DNA from: Holophagales bacterium
GTDB taxonomy: Bacteria; Acidobacteriota; Thermoanaerobaculia; Multivoradales; Multivoraceae
Direction of reading: 5' to 3'
Assembly (NCBI GenBank): GCA_009845425.1
Contig: VXZQ01000014.1
Span: 143,783 to 207,782 of the forward strand
DNA: 64,000 nt
The translations under genes and the position numbers were made by a program. Under the pieces are notes generated by a model. The model was not told where the DNA came from. It saw only the letters and a list, made by a program, of their open reading frames with translations, and searched no databases. Numbering within the stretch: the first letter of the stretch is position 1; every line of letters begins with the position of its first letter. Shown here one piece after another: positions 18,185 to 26,052 of this stretch.

Positions 18185-19333
18185 CTACCGTGCGCCCCGC
18201 TCGATCATCGCAGCATACTTCCGCGCCTCTTCATGCGTCGCGTCCAGGCGCAGGGCGCGCTCGACGTGGTGCTTCGCTTCGCTCATCTGACCGGTCGCGA
18301 GGTACACGCGGACCAGGCCGACGTGGACTTCGGGCAACTCGGAGTCGGCCGCGAGCGCGCGCCGCATGTAGTCGAGCGCGGTCGCCGTGTCACCGGCCGC
18401 CAGCGCCGCGTCTCCGCGGTAGACGTAGAAGAAGGGGCTCGCCCGGTTCATCGCTTCCAGCGCGTCGAGCAGGACCGCGGCGCGGTCGTGGCGGCCCTCG
18501 ATCTGGTACGCGCGGACCAGGTTGGTCAGCAGCGGCACGCTTTCGGGATGGAGTTCCAGGCCCTCTTCGTAAACCTCGATCGCCTCGTCCACACGGCCGG
18601 TCCGCAGCAGGACCAGGCCATGGTTGTTGATCGCCTTGTCGAAGTCGGGCGCCAGCCGCACGGCGATGTCGAGCCAGCGCTCGGCGGTCTCAAGGTCGTC
18701 CACCATCAGAGCCTCGGCGCCCAGGTTGTTGTAGTAGTGGCCGGCGGCCGCCAGGTCGCTGATCGGCTGGAAGCTCCGGTAGGACTTCGGCCGGTAGGGC
18801 AGAAAGTCGTAGGTGGCCATGTTGCCGTCGACGTACATGCCGGCGACGATGTGGCCGCGGCTGACCACGACGCCGTTGTGGTAGTTCCAGCGTTGGTAGT
18901 CCTCGACCTCGACGAAGAACGGGTTCAGGCGCCGTTCCCGTCCCGCGGCCACGAACAGGTTGACGAAGGAGAGGCAGTTGCCGCGGGCCGTGCCGAACGT
19001 CTCCGCCGCGGTGCGGGTCGGCGTCAGTTCGTACTGGAGATCGAGCCAGCCGAAGATGAAGTCGAGAACTTCGTCGCGACGGCGGGTCTCGCTGCCGGCG
19101 GGGCTGATGCGATCGTCGATGGCGGCGCGCAGCTCCGGGGTGACGGAGAACGGCACGACGACCCGCTCCTGCCAACCGCTGCCGAGACGGCGCTCGAACT
19201 CCGGAGCCAGCGTCCGGGAGCCGTCGAAGGGTGTGTACGCCGTGCAGGAGGCGATCGACGCGCCGAGGACGAGCACCATGGAGGAGAGCAGGCGCGGCTG
19301 GATCGGAGTGACTCTTGCGGCAAGGGAGTTCAT
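18185..19333 (-). CDS. Transglutaminase-like / TPR lipoprotein
   Basis: 382 residues. A lipobox (LGASIASC, cysteine about residue 30) predicts lipid attachment after export. Residues about 70-190 form a transglutaminase-like papain fold with the catalytic cysteine in ARGNCLSFVNLFVAAGR and the histidine/aspartate region in SRGHIVAGMYVDGNMATYDF. The rest is TPR repeats (about 200-380; for example GHYYNNLGAEALMVDDLETAERWL). Such proteins may process or cross-link peptides, or act as scaffolds; the substrate is unknown. The start could also be the internal ATG before VLVLGASIASC. It is the first gene of the operon leading into two VWFA genes. Confidence 0.82.
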   Translation of the reverse strand: MNSLAARVTPIQPRLLSSMVLVLGASIASCTAYTPFDGSRTLAPEFERRLGSGWQERVVVPFSVTPELRAAIDDRISPAGSETRRRDEVLDFIFGWLDLQYELTPTRTAAETFGTARGNCLSFVNLFVAAGRERRLNPFFVEVEDYQRWNYHNGVVVSRGHIVAGMYVDGNMATYDFLPYRPKSYRSFQPISDLAAAGHYYNNLGAEALMVDDLETAERWLDIAVRLAPDFDKAINNHGLVLLRTGRVDEAIEVYEEGLELHPESVPLLTNLVRAYQIEGRHDRAAVLLDALEAMNRASPFFYVYRGDAALAAGDTATALDYMRRALAADSELPEVHVGLVRVYLATGQMSEAKHHVERALRLDATHEEARKYAAMIERGAR

Positions 19334-19621
19334 GGCATATGGACAACGAGCTTCGTCTGCTATACGATTCCCGCACTCGACAGGTTGGTCCGGGTCAGGT
19401 ACGCGTCACGCTGCTTTGGCGGTGGTGTTGGTTCACCGTCAAGTACGATGTCGAATCTAGCGCGCCTCAACCCGGTCCCTCGCTAGACGGTACCGGCGGA
19501 TAGCGGTCAGAAAGCGGCCCGAGGGCCGACGCGCACGTAAGCAGCGAGTCAGCAAGACCTGGCGGGTTATTCAAGAAAATGGACACACACCGTTTTTCTG
19601 GATGGGCTCGTGACCGCGCCA

Positions 19622-19636
19622 GTGCCAAATTGGCAC
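19622..19636. promoter_or_regulatory. Perfect palindrome, candidate activator (enhancer) site
   Basis: GTGCCAA-A-TTGGCAC is a perfect 7-bp inverted repeat with a 1-nt centre, 82 bp upstream of the sigma-54-type promoter. That is a usual distance for the binding site of a bacterial enhancer-binding protein. No such activator gene is in the window. Confidence 0.45.
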
Positions 19637-19718
19637 AGCTTGGCTGCCGCGCGTCCGCAGGTCTTCCAGGAACGCGGGTTTCCGCCTACCGCGCAGAGTG
19701 CCCGGCCCCCGGCCGTTC

Positions 19719-19733
19719 TGGCACGTCGCTTGC
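19719..19733 (+). promoter_or_regulatory. Sigma-54-type promoter (TGGCACG-N4-TTGC)
   Basis: TGGCACGTCGCTTGC matches the -24/-12 consensus TGGCACG-N4-TTGC exactly, with 10 nt between the GG and GC doublets. Transcription would begin near 19745, giving a leader of about 110 nt before the TonB receptor ATG. Confidence 0.6.
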
Positions 19734-19854
19734 GGTAGGCTTGTCACGGTTGGTGAGCCGATTCGGCTCGTTCCAAACTGCGGGGGATCGTGAACGCCCG
19801 GCGAAGGGCGCTCAATCCTTCGTACAACTCACCTTGGAGGGAGTATTGAACGTT

Positions 19855-22722
19855 ATGAGCAGACGCACCGTTTCGACGTTCGGCGTCATCCTTTGTCTGC
19901 TCGTCGGGGGGGCGGCCTTCGGCCAGTCCGCGACGGGCAATCTGTACGGCACAGTGACCGATGAGTCCGGCGCTCCGCTGCCGGGCGTTAGCGTCACGGT
20001 CAGCGGCATCGGCGCGGACCGCACGCAGTTCACGGATGCCACGGGCGGGTTCCGGTTCCTCGGTCTCGATCCCGGCGGCTACACGGTCATCGCGGAACTC
20101 GACGGCTTCGGCGGTATCGAGTATCCGGATGTCGTCATCCGCCTCGGCCAGAACACGGACGTGCCGCTGACACTCACCGCCGCGCTCGAGGAGACGATCA
20201 CCGTCACCTCGGAGAGCCCGCTGCTCGACGAGCGGCAGATTTCGGCCGGCACCAACGTCAGCCAGGTCGAGCTCGAGAAGATCCCGACCGCGCGCGACCC
20301 GTGGGCCGTCCTTTCGCAGACTCCGGGCGTGATCGTCGACCGGGTCAACGTCGGCGGTAACGAGTCCGGCCAGCAGGCCAACTTCCGCGCGGCCGGCGTG
20401 TCCTCGTCGCAGAACGACTTCCAGATGGACGGCGCCGAGATCACGGACATGCGCGCTACCGGCGCTTCGCCGACCTACTACGACTTCGACCAGTTCGCCG
20501 AGATGTCGTTCACGACCGGCGGCACCGACGTCACGAAGAACGGCTCCGGGGTCCAGGTGAACCTGGTGACCAAGCGGGGCACGAACGAGTTCCGCGGTTC
20601 GGCCCGGTTCTACAACACGGCGGCCACGGGCTACTTCGGCGGCGCCCTGAAGGCGTCGCAGCCGAACATCGACGGCGAGCTCTACAAGGCGAATGGCCAG
20701 ACCAGTCTGGCTGGCGCCCGCGTTCGCAAGATCGAGGACTTCGGTTTCGAGGCCGGCGGCGCCGCGATCCAGGACCGTCTCTGGTTCTGGGGTAGCTGGG
20801 GTCAGAACGACATCGGCCAGAACGCCGCTTCCGGTACGGCCGACGACACGCTCCTCGAGAACACGGTGATCAAGGCGAACGGCCAGATCAGCGACGAGAA
20901 CTCGATCGTCGGTTCGTACAACAACGGCGACAAGCTGAAGTTCGGGCGCGGCGCCGGCACCACCCGGCCGCCGGCAACGACCTGGAACCAGCGCGGTCCC
21001 TCGGCGCAGTACCGCCTCGAGGACCAGCACGTCGCTTCGGCGAACCTGTTCTTCACCGGCACCTACATGCACGGCGACTTCGGCTTCGGCCTGTTCGCCA
21101 GGAGCAACCGGGCCGACGAGAACGGTCTCCATCCGGATGCTCCGGATCCGCAGCGGGACGACGGCATCTGGGCGAACAACTACCTGTCCGGCTTCGCCGC
21201 GTCCCCGAACGACCTGTTCAAGGTCGACGGCACGTACTTCTTCACCAGCGGCGCCAGCGCCACGCACGAGCTCCGGTTCGGCGGCCGGTACCGCACCTAC
21301 GAGAACAACTCGATCTTCCGTTGGGGTCCCAACCAGACCTGGCATCGGCTCGATCGGGAGTGGACCTACTACGCGCGCGATGACGTTGGCCAGTTGCTGG
21401 CCGAGTACACCGGGCTGTGGGTCCAGGACACGATCTCGCTTGGGAAGATGACGATCAACGCCGGTCTTCGCTACGACGAGCAGGGCGGTGAGAACGAGGC
21501 GTACGAGCTTCCGGCGCATCCGACCCGTCCGGAGCTGATCCCGGGTCTTTCGTACCCGGGTGGCGGCGCGGGCTTCAGCTGGGAGTCCATCGCGCCGCGG
21601 CTGGGCTTCACCTACGCGGTTGGACAGGACCGCGACACGCTCGTTCGCGCGAGCTACTCGCAGTTCGCGGACCAGTTGCCGACGAACAGCATCAACCGGC
21701 TGTCGCCGCTCGGTTACTCGCTCGCCCTCCGCGACTCGGTGACTGACGCGCACATCTACACGAATGTCGACACCACGGATCCCCTGAGGGTCTGGAGCAC
21801 GGTCGACTCCGGCATGGATGCGACCACGACCACCGAGATTCTCGCTGGCGTGGAGCACTCCTTCCTGCCGGAGCTGGTGGTCGGCCTTCAGGTCACCGCC
21901 CGGAGCATCGACGACCTGACCTGGGCTCCGGGCTACGTCACCGACGGGGCGGGCAACCGCCGCCTGGTGCAGGGCACCGACTTCCGGCAGATCGGCACGA
22001 TCACCGGCAGCCTGCCGCGTGGCGGCGGCAGCTACAGCCAGTCGGTCTACGACTGGGTTGACGATGTCGAGGTTCACTTCGGCAGTCACCTGGAGAACGG
22101 CGTTCGTTCGCGCGACTACCTCGGCTACAGCCTGACGCTGACCAAGCGGCTCGCTGACCGCTGGATGGCCCGCGGGTTCTTCCAGTACGGCAAGGCCGAG
22201 TGGAACGTGCCGAACTCCTACTTCGACCGCAACAGCCGGAACAACGGCCGGGGCGGTGGCGACATCGACGGCCAGCTCTACATGACGGCTTCCAGCGGCT
22301 CCGGCAAGGGCCAGCGGTACCTTCAGTCGACCTGGTCGTACAACCTGAACGGCATGTACCAGGTCGCTCCGGACCGCGGCTGGGGCTTCAACGTCTCCGC
22401 CAACCTGACGGGGCGCGAGGGCTCGCCGATCGGGTACTACCGCAACGTCGCGCTCCGTGACGGTGGCACCAACATCAACCTGGTCCGGGACTTCAACGAC
22501 ATCCGGCTGGATGATGTCCAGGTGATCGACTTCCGGGTCGAGAAGGAATTCTCGCTGTCGGGGCCGGTCAACCTGACCTTCGGTATCGACATCTTCAACC
22601 TGACGAACCAGGGTACCGGCCTGTCGTACAACGATCGGGTTGGCATTTCGAACTCGGGCAACCTCGCGGACAACATCGCTCCGCGGATCTACCGCCTGGG
22701 CGTTCGCCTGAACTGGCGTTAG
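19855..22722 (+). CDS. TonB-dependent receptor with carboxypeptidase-regulatory-like N-terminal domain
   Basis: 955-residue outer-membrane receptor. The signal peptide (MSRRTVSTFGVILCLLVGGAAFGQ) is followed by a CarboxypepD_reg-like Ig domain (about residues 26-110; GTVTDESGAPLPGVSVTVSG). Next come the LEETITVTSESPLLDE linker that often precedes the plug, a plug domain (about 120-230) and a long beta-barrel ending in YRLGVRLNWR. It imports an unknown ligand, probably an oligosaccharide, peptide or siderophore, using TonB energy. The ATG at 19855 follows GGAGGGAG at 19836; a TTG at 19846 is an alternative. The sigma-54-type promoter upstream suggests regulated, activator-dependent expression. 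A strong terminator follows, so the gene is probably monocistronic. Confidence 0.93.
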   Translation: MSRRTVSTFGVILCLLVGGAAFGQSATGNLYGTVTDESGAPLPGVSVTVSGIGADRTQFTDATGGFRFLGLDPGGYTVIAELDGFGGIEYPDVVIRLGQNTDVPLTLTAALEETITVTSESPLLDERQISAGTNVSQVELEKIPTARDPWAVLSQTPGVIVDRVNVGGNESGQQANFRAAGVSSSQNDFQMDGAEITDMRATGASPTYYDFDQFAEMSFTTGGTDVTKNGSGVQVNLVTKRGTNEFRGSARFYNTAATGYFGGALKASQPNIDGELYKANGQTSLAGARVRKIEDFGFEAGGAAIQDRLWFWGSWGQNDIGQNAASGTADDTLLENTVIKANGQISDENSIVGSYNNGDKLKFGRGAGTTRPPATTWNQRGPSAQYRLEDQHVASANLFFTGTYMHGDFGFGLFARSNRADENGLHPDAPDPQRDDGIWANNYLSGFAASPNDLFKVDGTYFFTSGASATHELRFGGRYRTYENNSIFRWGPNQTWHRLDREWTYYARDDVGQLLAEYTGLWVQDTISLGKMTINAGLRYDEQGGENEAYELPAHPTRPELIPGLSYPGGGAGFSWESIAPRLGFTYAVGQDRDTLVRASYSQFADQLPTNSINRLSPLGYSLALRDSVTDAHIYTNVDTTDPLRVWSTVDSGMDATTTTEILAGVEHSFLPELVVGLQVTARSIDDLTWAPGYVTDGAGNRRLVQGTDFRQIGTITGSLPRGGGSYSQSVYDWVDDVEVHFGSHLENGVRSRDYLGYSLTLTKRLADRWMARGFFQYGKAEWNVPNSYFDRNSRNNGRGGGDIDGQLYMTASSGSGKGQRYLQSTWSYNLNGMYQVAPDRGWGFNVSANLTGREGSPIGYYRNVALRDGGTNINLVRDFNDIRLDDVQVIDFRVEKEFSLSGPVNLTFGIDIFNLTNQGTGLSYNDRVGISNSGNLADNIAPRIYRLGVRLNWR

Positions 22723-22794
22723 GCAACCAGGGCAAAGTCGGGGGCGCGCGGGCTAGCGTCCTCCGTCCCCGACCGTAGCCTTCTGCTTCGAATG

Positions 22795-22835
22795 ACCGCC
22801 GCCTCCGGGCTTTCCGGGGGCGGCGGTTTGTTCTT
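22795..22835 (+). terminator. Rho-independent terminator after TonB receptor gene
   Basis: A 13-bp GC-rich stem (CCGCCGCC, one T-G pair, CCGG) with the 5-nt loop GCTTT is followed by TTTGTTCTT. It lies about 75 nt after the receptor stop. Confidence 0.75.
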
Positions 22836-22918
22836 GGGGCGGTTTTGTCCCGCGAACAGCGCGGCATGGTAGTAGCATCGTCGCGGGATCAGCGGTTTCG
22901 GGACGTTAGGGGGAACTC

Positions 22919-23872
22919 ATGAGCTATCGCATCCGAATCGCCACGGCGGCCATTGCCGGACTCCTGCTGGCAAGTCTCCTTTCGGCTCAGGGCTGGGCGG
23001 GCCGGGGACGTCTCAGCGGTACCGTCGAGGACTCGGAGGGCAAGTCCGTCCAGGGGGCGACCGTCAAGCTGACGATGGACGGCGCCGGACCCGACGAGGT
23101 GCAGACGGATCGCCGGGGCCGGTGGGCGAAGGGGGGGCTGAGGAGCGGCGACTGGATCGTCCTGGTGTCGAAGACGGGCTTCGTGCCGACCGAGCACGCC
23201 GTGACGATCAACGAGTACGCCACGGGCGCGGATCGCCCGGTGTTGAAGACCCAACTTCGGCAGGCCGAGGGAGCCGGCCTGACCGACGACGCGGGTGCTC
23301 AGGCGGCAAGGGCACTCCTTGAGCAAGGCAATGGCCTGCTCGCCGTCGAGGACTTCGAGGGCGCGATCGCGGTCTTCAGCGAGGCCCTCCCGTCGTTGCC
23401 GGACGGGGCGAAGGCCTCGGTCCTGGTGATCATCGCGCAGAACCAGATCCGCCTGGAGCGCGACGACGAGGCGATCGCCAACCTGGAGAAGGCGCTCGCG
23501 CTGGCGCCCGAGAACGTGGACGCGCTGCGGCTGATGAGTCGGAGGTTGACCGCTCTCGGCCGCTCGGAAGAGGCGCAGCGGTACCTCGCGCGGCTGCCGG
23601 AGGACCTGCAGGCCGATCCGGAGATCCTCCTGCGTGAGGGGGTCGATCTCTACAACCAGAACGACTTCGCCGGAGCGGTGGAGAAGCTGACCGCGGCGAT
23701 CGAGGGTGAGCCCGAGTGGGCCGACGCGTACTACTACCGCGGCCTTGCCAGGATGGCGGCGACGCAGAACGAGGCTGCCGCGGAGGACTTCCGCAAGCTG
23801 ATCGAACTCGCGCCGGACGACCCGCGGGCCGAGGAGGCGAAGCAGTTCGCGGAGTACCTGGAATCGCTCTGA
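22919..23872 (+). CDS. TPR protein with N-terminal carboxypeptidase-regulatory-like domain
   Basis: 317-residue exported protein. The signal peptide (IATAAIAGLLLASLLSAQGWA) is followed by an Ig-like CarboxypepD_reg domain (about 30-95; GTVEDSEGKSVQGATVKLTM) and about five TPR units (about 115-315; AIAVFSEALPSLPDGAKASV, AIANLEKALALAPENVDALRL). The ATG is preceded by AGGGGGA. It probably scaffolds an envelope complex. The stop overlaps the apparent CTG start of the sulfatase-fold gene, so the two are likely translated together. Confidence 0.85.
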   Translation: MSYRIRIATAAIAGLLLASLLSAQGWAGRGRLSGTVEDSEGKSVQGATVKLTMDGAGPDEVQTDRRGRWAKGGLRSGDWIVLVSKTGFVPTEHAVTINEYATGADRPVLKTQLRQAEGAGLTDDAGAQAARALLEQGNGLLAVEDFEGAIAVFSEALPSLPDGAKASVLVIIAQNQIRLERDDEAIANLEKALALAPENVDALRLMSRRLTALGRSEEAQRYLARLPEDLQADPEILLREGVDLYNQNDFAGAVEKLTAAIEGEPEWADAYYYRGLARMAATQNEAAAEDFRKLIELAPDDPRAEEAKQFAEYLESL

Positions 23873-26052
23873 AGGTACGGCACGCCGTTCTGCTGGCCGC
23901 GATAGCGGTCACGGCGTGCGGGCCTTCCGGCGATGAACTCGAGCCTGCGGCGAGCCGGCAGGCAGTCGCCTGGCCGCCGGCGCCCGATCCCGGCTTTGCC
24001 CGGGACGTGGTCCTGATCACGATCGACACGCTGCGCGCGGACGCGACGGGTTTCGCGGGCAACGCGGTCGCGCAGACTCCCCACCTCGACCGGCTGGCGG
24101 CGGAGGGGTGGGTGTTCGAACGCACGTACGCCCACAACGTGATGACGCTGCCGTCTCACGTCAACCTGCTCACGAGCCAGCTGCCCTACCAGCACGGCGT
24201 GCGTGACAACGCCGGCTTCGTGCTGCCGGAAAGGGTCCCGACCGGCGCCGAGGCGTTCCTGGCTGCCGGATTCAGGACGGCCGCGGTGGTTGCCGCCTTT
24301 CCGCTGGACGCGCGGTATGGGCTCGACCGCGGCTTCGAGCTTTACGACGACTCTTACCCGGAGGGCTCGGCGCCCGGCTTCGCGATCGCGGAGCGCGGAG
24401 GGGCCGAGGTGGTGGCCGCGGCTTCTGCCTGGTGGACCCGGAACGAGGGTGAGCGGCGATTCCTCTGGGCCCACTTCTACGAACCGCACGCGCCCTATGA
24501 GCCGCCCGAGCCCTTCGCTTCCCGGTTCGCCGGCGATCCCTACCTTGGTGAGGTGGCGGCCGCCGACGACCACGTCGGTCGCCTGCTCGCCCGGGTGGCG
24601 CCGGCCGGCGCGGCGATGGGTGTGCTGGTCGTCGTAACCTCGGACCACGGCGAGTCGCTGGGCGAGCACGGCGAGAGCACGCACGGCCTCTTCGCCTACG
24701 ACGCGACCCTCAAGGTGCCTCTGGTGCTATGGGCCGAGGAACTGGCGCCGGCCCGGCTGGATCAGCCGGTTCGCCATATCGACGTCCTGCCGACGATGCT
24801 GGAAGCTGCGGGCATCGACGCTTCGGCGCTGCCGCACATGGCGGGCCGCAGCCTGTGGCGAGGGCCTGCGCCTTCAGACCGCGCGCCGGACGCCGGGGAC
24901 CTGGACGCCACATACTTCGAGGCGTTGCAGGCGAACCTGCACCGGGGCTGGGCGCCGCTCCGGGGCGTCATCGCAAGTCCGCGGGAGCCGACCGACGCGG
25001 ACGGCGGGCGGCTCCTGAAGTACGTCGCGCTGCCGGAGGCTGAACTCTACGACCTGGAGGCCGATCCGGCAGAGGCGAGGAATCTGCACCGCGCTGAGTC
25101 TGACCTCGTTGCGCAGCTCGCTTCCCTGCTGCCGGCGGAGTCAGAGTGGCCGCCGGCGGCCGGCGGCGTGACCGAGGAAGAGCGGCGCGCGCTCGAGAGC
25201 CTCGGCTATCTCAGCTCGTCCGGCGGCGCCGCCCTCCCCGAGACCTACGGTCCGGAGGACGATCCCAAGCGGCTGGTCGAGCTCGACCGGGCGATCCAGG
25301 AGTACTCGGAGGCCTTCCAGGCCGGATACCTCGAGGAGGCGGAGCGGCTGGCCCGCCGAGCGGTCGAGCAGCGACCCCAGATGGGGCTCGGCTACACGAT
25401 CCTGGCTCAGGCTCTGCTCGAACAGGGGGAGGTGGAGGAAGCGTTGAGGGTCATGATCGACGCCGACCGGCGTCGGCTCGCTTCGGCTTCGCTGCACCGT
25501 CAACTGGCGCTGACACTGTCCGAGGTCGGCAGAGCGGGCGACGCAGTGCGGCTGATGGAGCGCTACGCCGACTCGAACGACCCGGAAGCCCTCAACGTGT
25601 TCGGTCTCGTGCTCGCCGAGGCCGGGATGACGGATCGAGCCCGCGGGGTTCTCCGCCGGTCGATCGGCATGGACGAGCGAAATCCGGTGGCGCGGCAGAA
25701 CCTGGCGCTCACGGCGCTTCACGGTCGCGACTGGCCGGTCGCCGAGATCGAGGCTCGGGAGGCACTGGCGCTCAATCCGGAACTGGCGCTCGCCTGGAAC
25801 TACCTGGGCATGTCCCTGTTCAATCAGGGTCGCGTCGACGAGGCACTTGAGGCCTGGCAGCGATCGGTTGAAGTCGGGCCCGGCGACCTGGACGTGCTCT
25901 TCAACCTGGCCGCCACGGCGGCCCGTACGGGCCGACGCGAGATCGCGCGCCCGGCTCTCGAGCGGTTCCTGCGTGAGGCGTCGGCGCCGGGCCGTCGCGG
26001 ACGGTACGCGGCGGATATCGAGACCGTGCGCGCGCTGCTACGCGGACTCTAG
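23869..26052 (+). CDS. Sulfatase-fold lipoprotein with C-terminal TPR repeats (second copy)
   Basis: 727 residues if translation starts at CTG 23869, which overlaps the previous stop as CTGA. No in-frame ATG, GTG or TTG lies near, and this start directly gives KVRHAVLLAAIAVTACG with a lipobox. The sulfatase/alkaline phosphatase fold spans about residues 40-390 (VLITIDTLRADATG; SDHGESLGEHGE). The nucleophile site again reads TLPSH (Thr93) instead of C/S-x-P-x-R. TPRs occupy about 430-727. It is homologous to the protein at 7055 with the same architecture and length. The final bases (CTAG) are shared with the convergent TPR gene. The enzymatic role remains uncertain. Confidence 0.8.
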   Translation: MKVRHAVLLAAIAVTACGPSGDELEPAASRQAVAWPPAPDPGFARDVVLITIDTLRADATGFAGNAVAQTPHLDRLAAEGWVFERTYAHNVMTLPSHVNLLTSQLPYQHGVRDNAGFVLPERVPTGAEAFLAAGFRTAAVVAAFPLDARYGLDRGFELYDDSYPEGSAPGFAIAERGGAEVVAAASAWWTRNEGERRFLWAHFYEPHAPYEPPEPFASRFAGDPYLGEVAAADDHVGRLLARVAPAGAAMGVLVVVTSDHGESLGEHGESTHGLFAYDATLKVPLVLWAEELAPARLDQPVRHIDVLPTMLEAAGIDASALPHMAGRSLWRGPAPSDRAPDAGDLDATYFEALQANLHRGWAPLRGVIASPREPTDADGGRLLKYVALPEAELYDLEADPAEARNLHRAESDLVAQLASLLPAESEWPPAAGGVTEEERRALESLGYLSSSGGAALPETYGPEDDPKRLVELDRAIQEYSEAFQAGYLEEAERLARRAVEQRPQMGLGYTILAQALLEQGEVEEALRVMIDADRRRLASASLHRQLALTLSEVGRAGDAVRLMERYADSNDPEALNVFGLVLAEAGMTDRARGVLRRSIGMDERNPVARQNLALTALHGRDWPVAEIEAREALALNPELALAWNYLGMSLFNQGRVDEALEAWQRSVEVGPGDLDVLFNLAATAARTGRREIARPALERFLREASAPGRRGRYAADIETVRALLRGL

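Larger units (their letters stand above)
19334..19854. other. 521-bp regulatory intergenic region before TonB receptor gene
   Basis: Divergent region with no convincing gene. From left to right it holds a short GC hairpin resembling the dispersed palindrome (about 19513-19536), a perfect 15-bp palindrome (19622-19636), a sigma-54-type promoter (19719-19733), a leader of about 110 nt and a strong GGAGGGAG ribosome site (19836-19843). Frames that read through it lack start signals and family similarity. Confidence 0.6.

Noticed and set aside
19631..19647. Second sigma-54-like sequence TGGCACAGCTTGGC
   Set aside because: The distance between the GG and GC doublets is wrong (the GC falls 12 nt away, not 10).
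19579..19854. Upstream extension of the TonB receptor frame
   Set aside because: It lacks a signal peptide and crosses the sigma-54-type promoter; the ATG at 19855 with GGAGGGAG and a perfect signal peptide is better.
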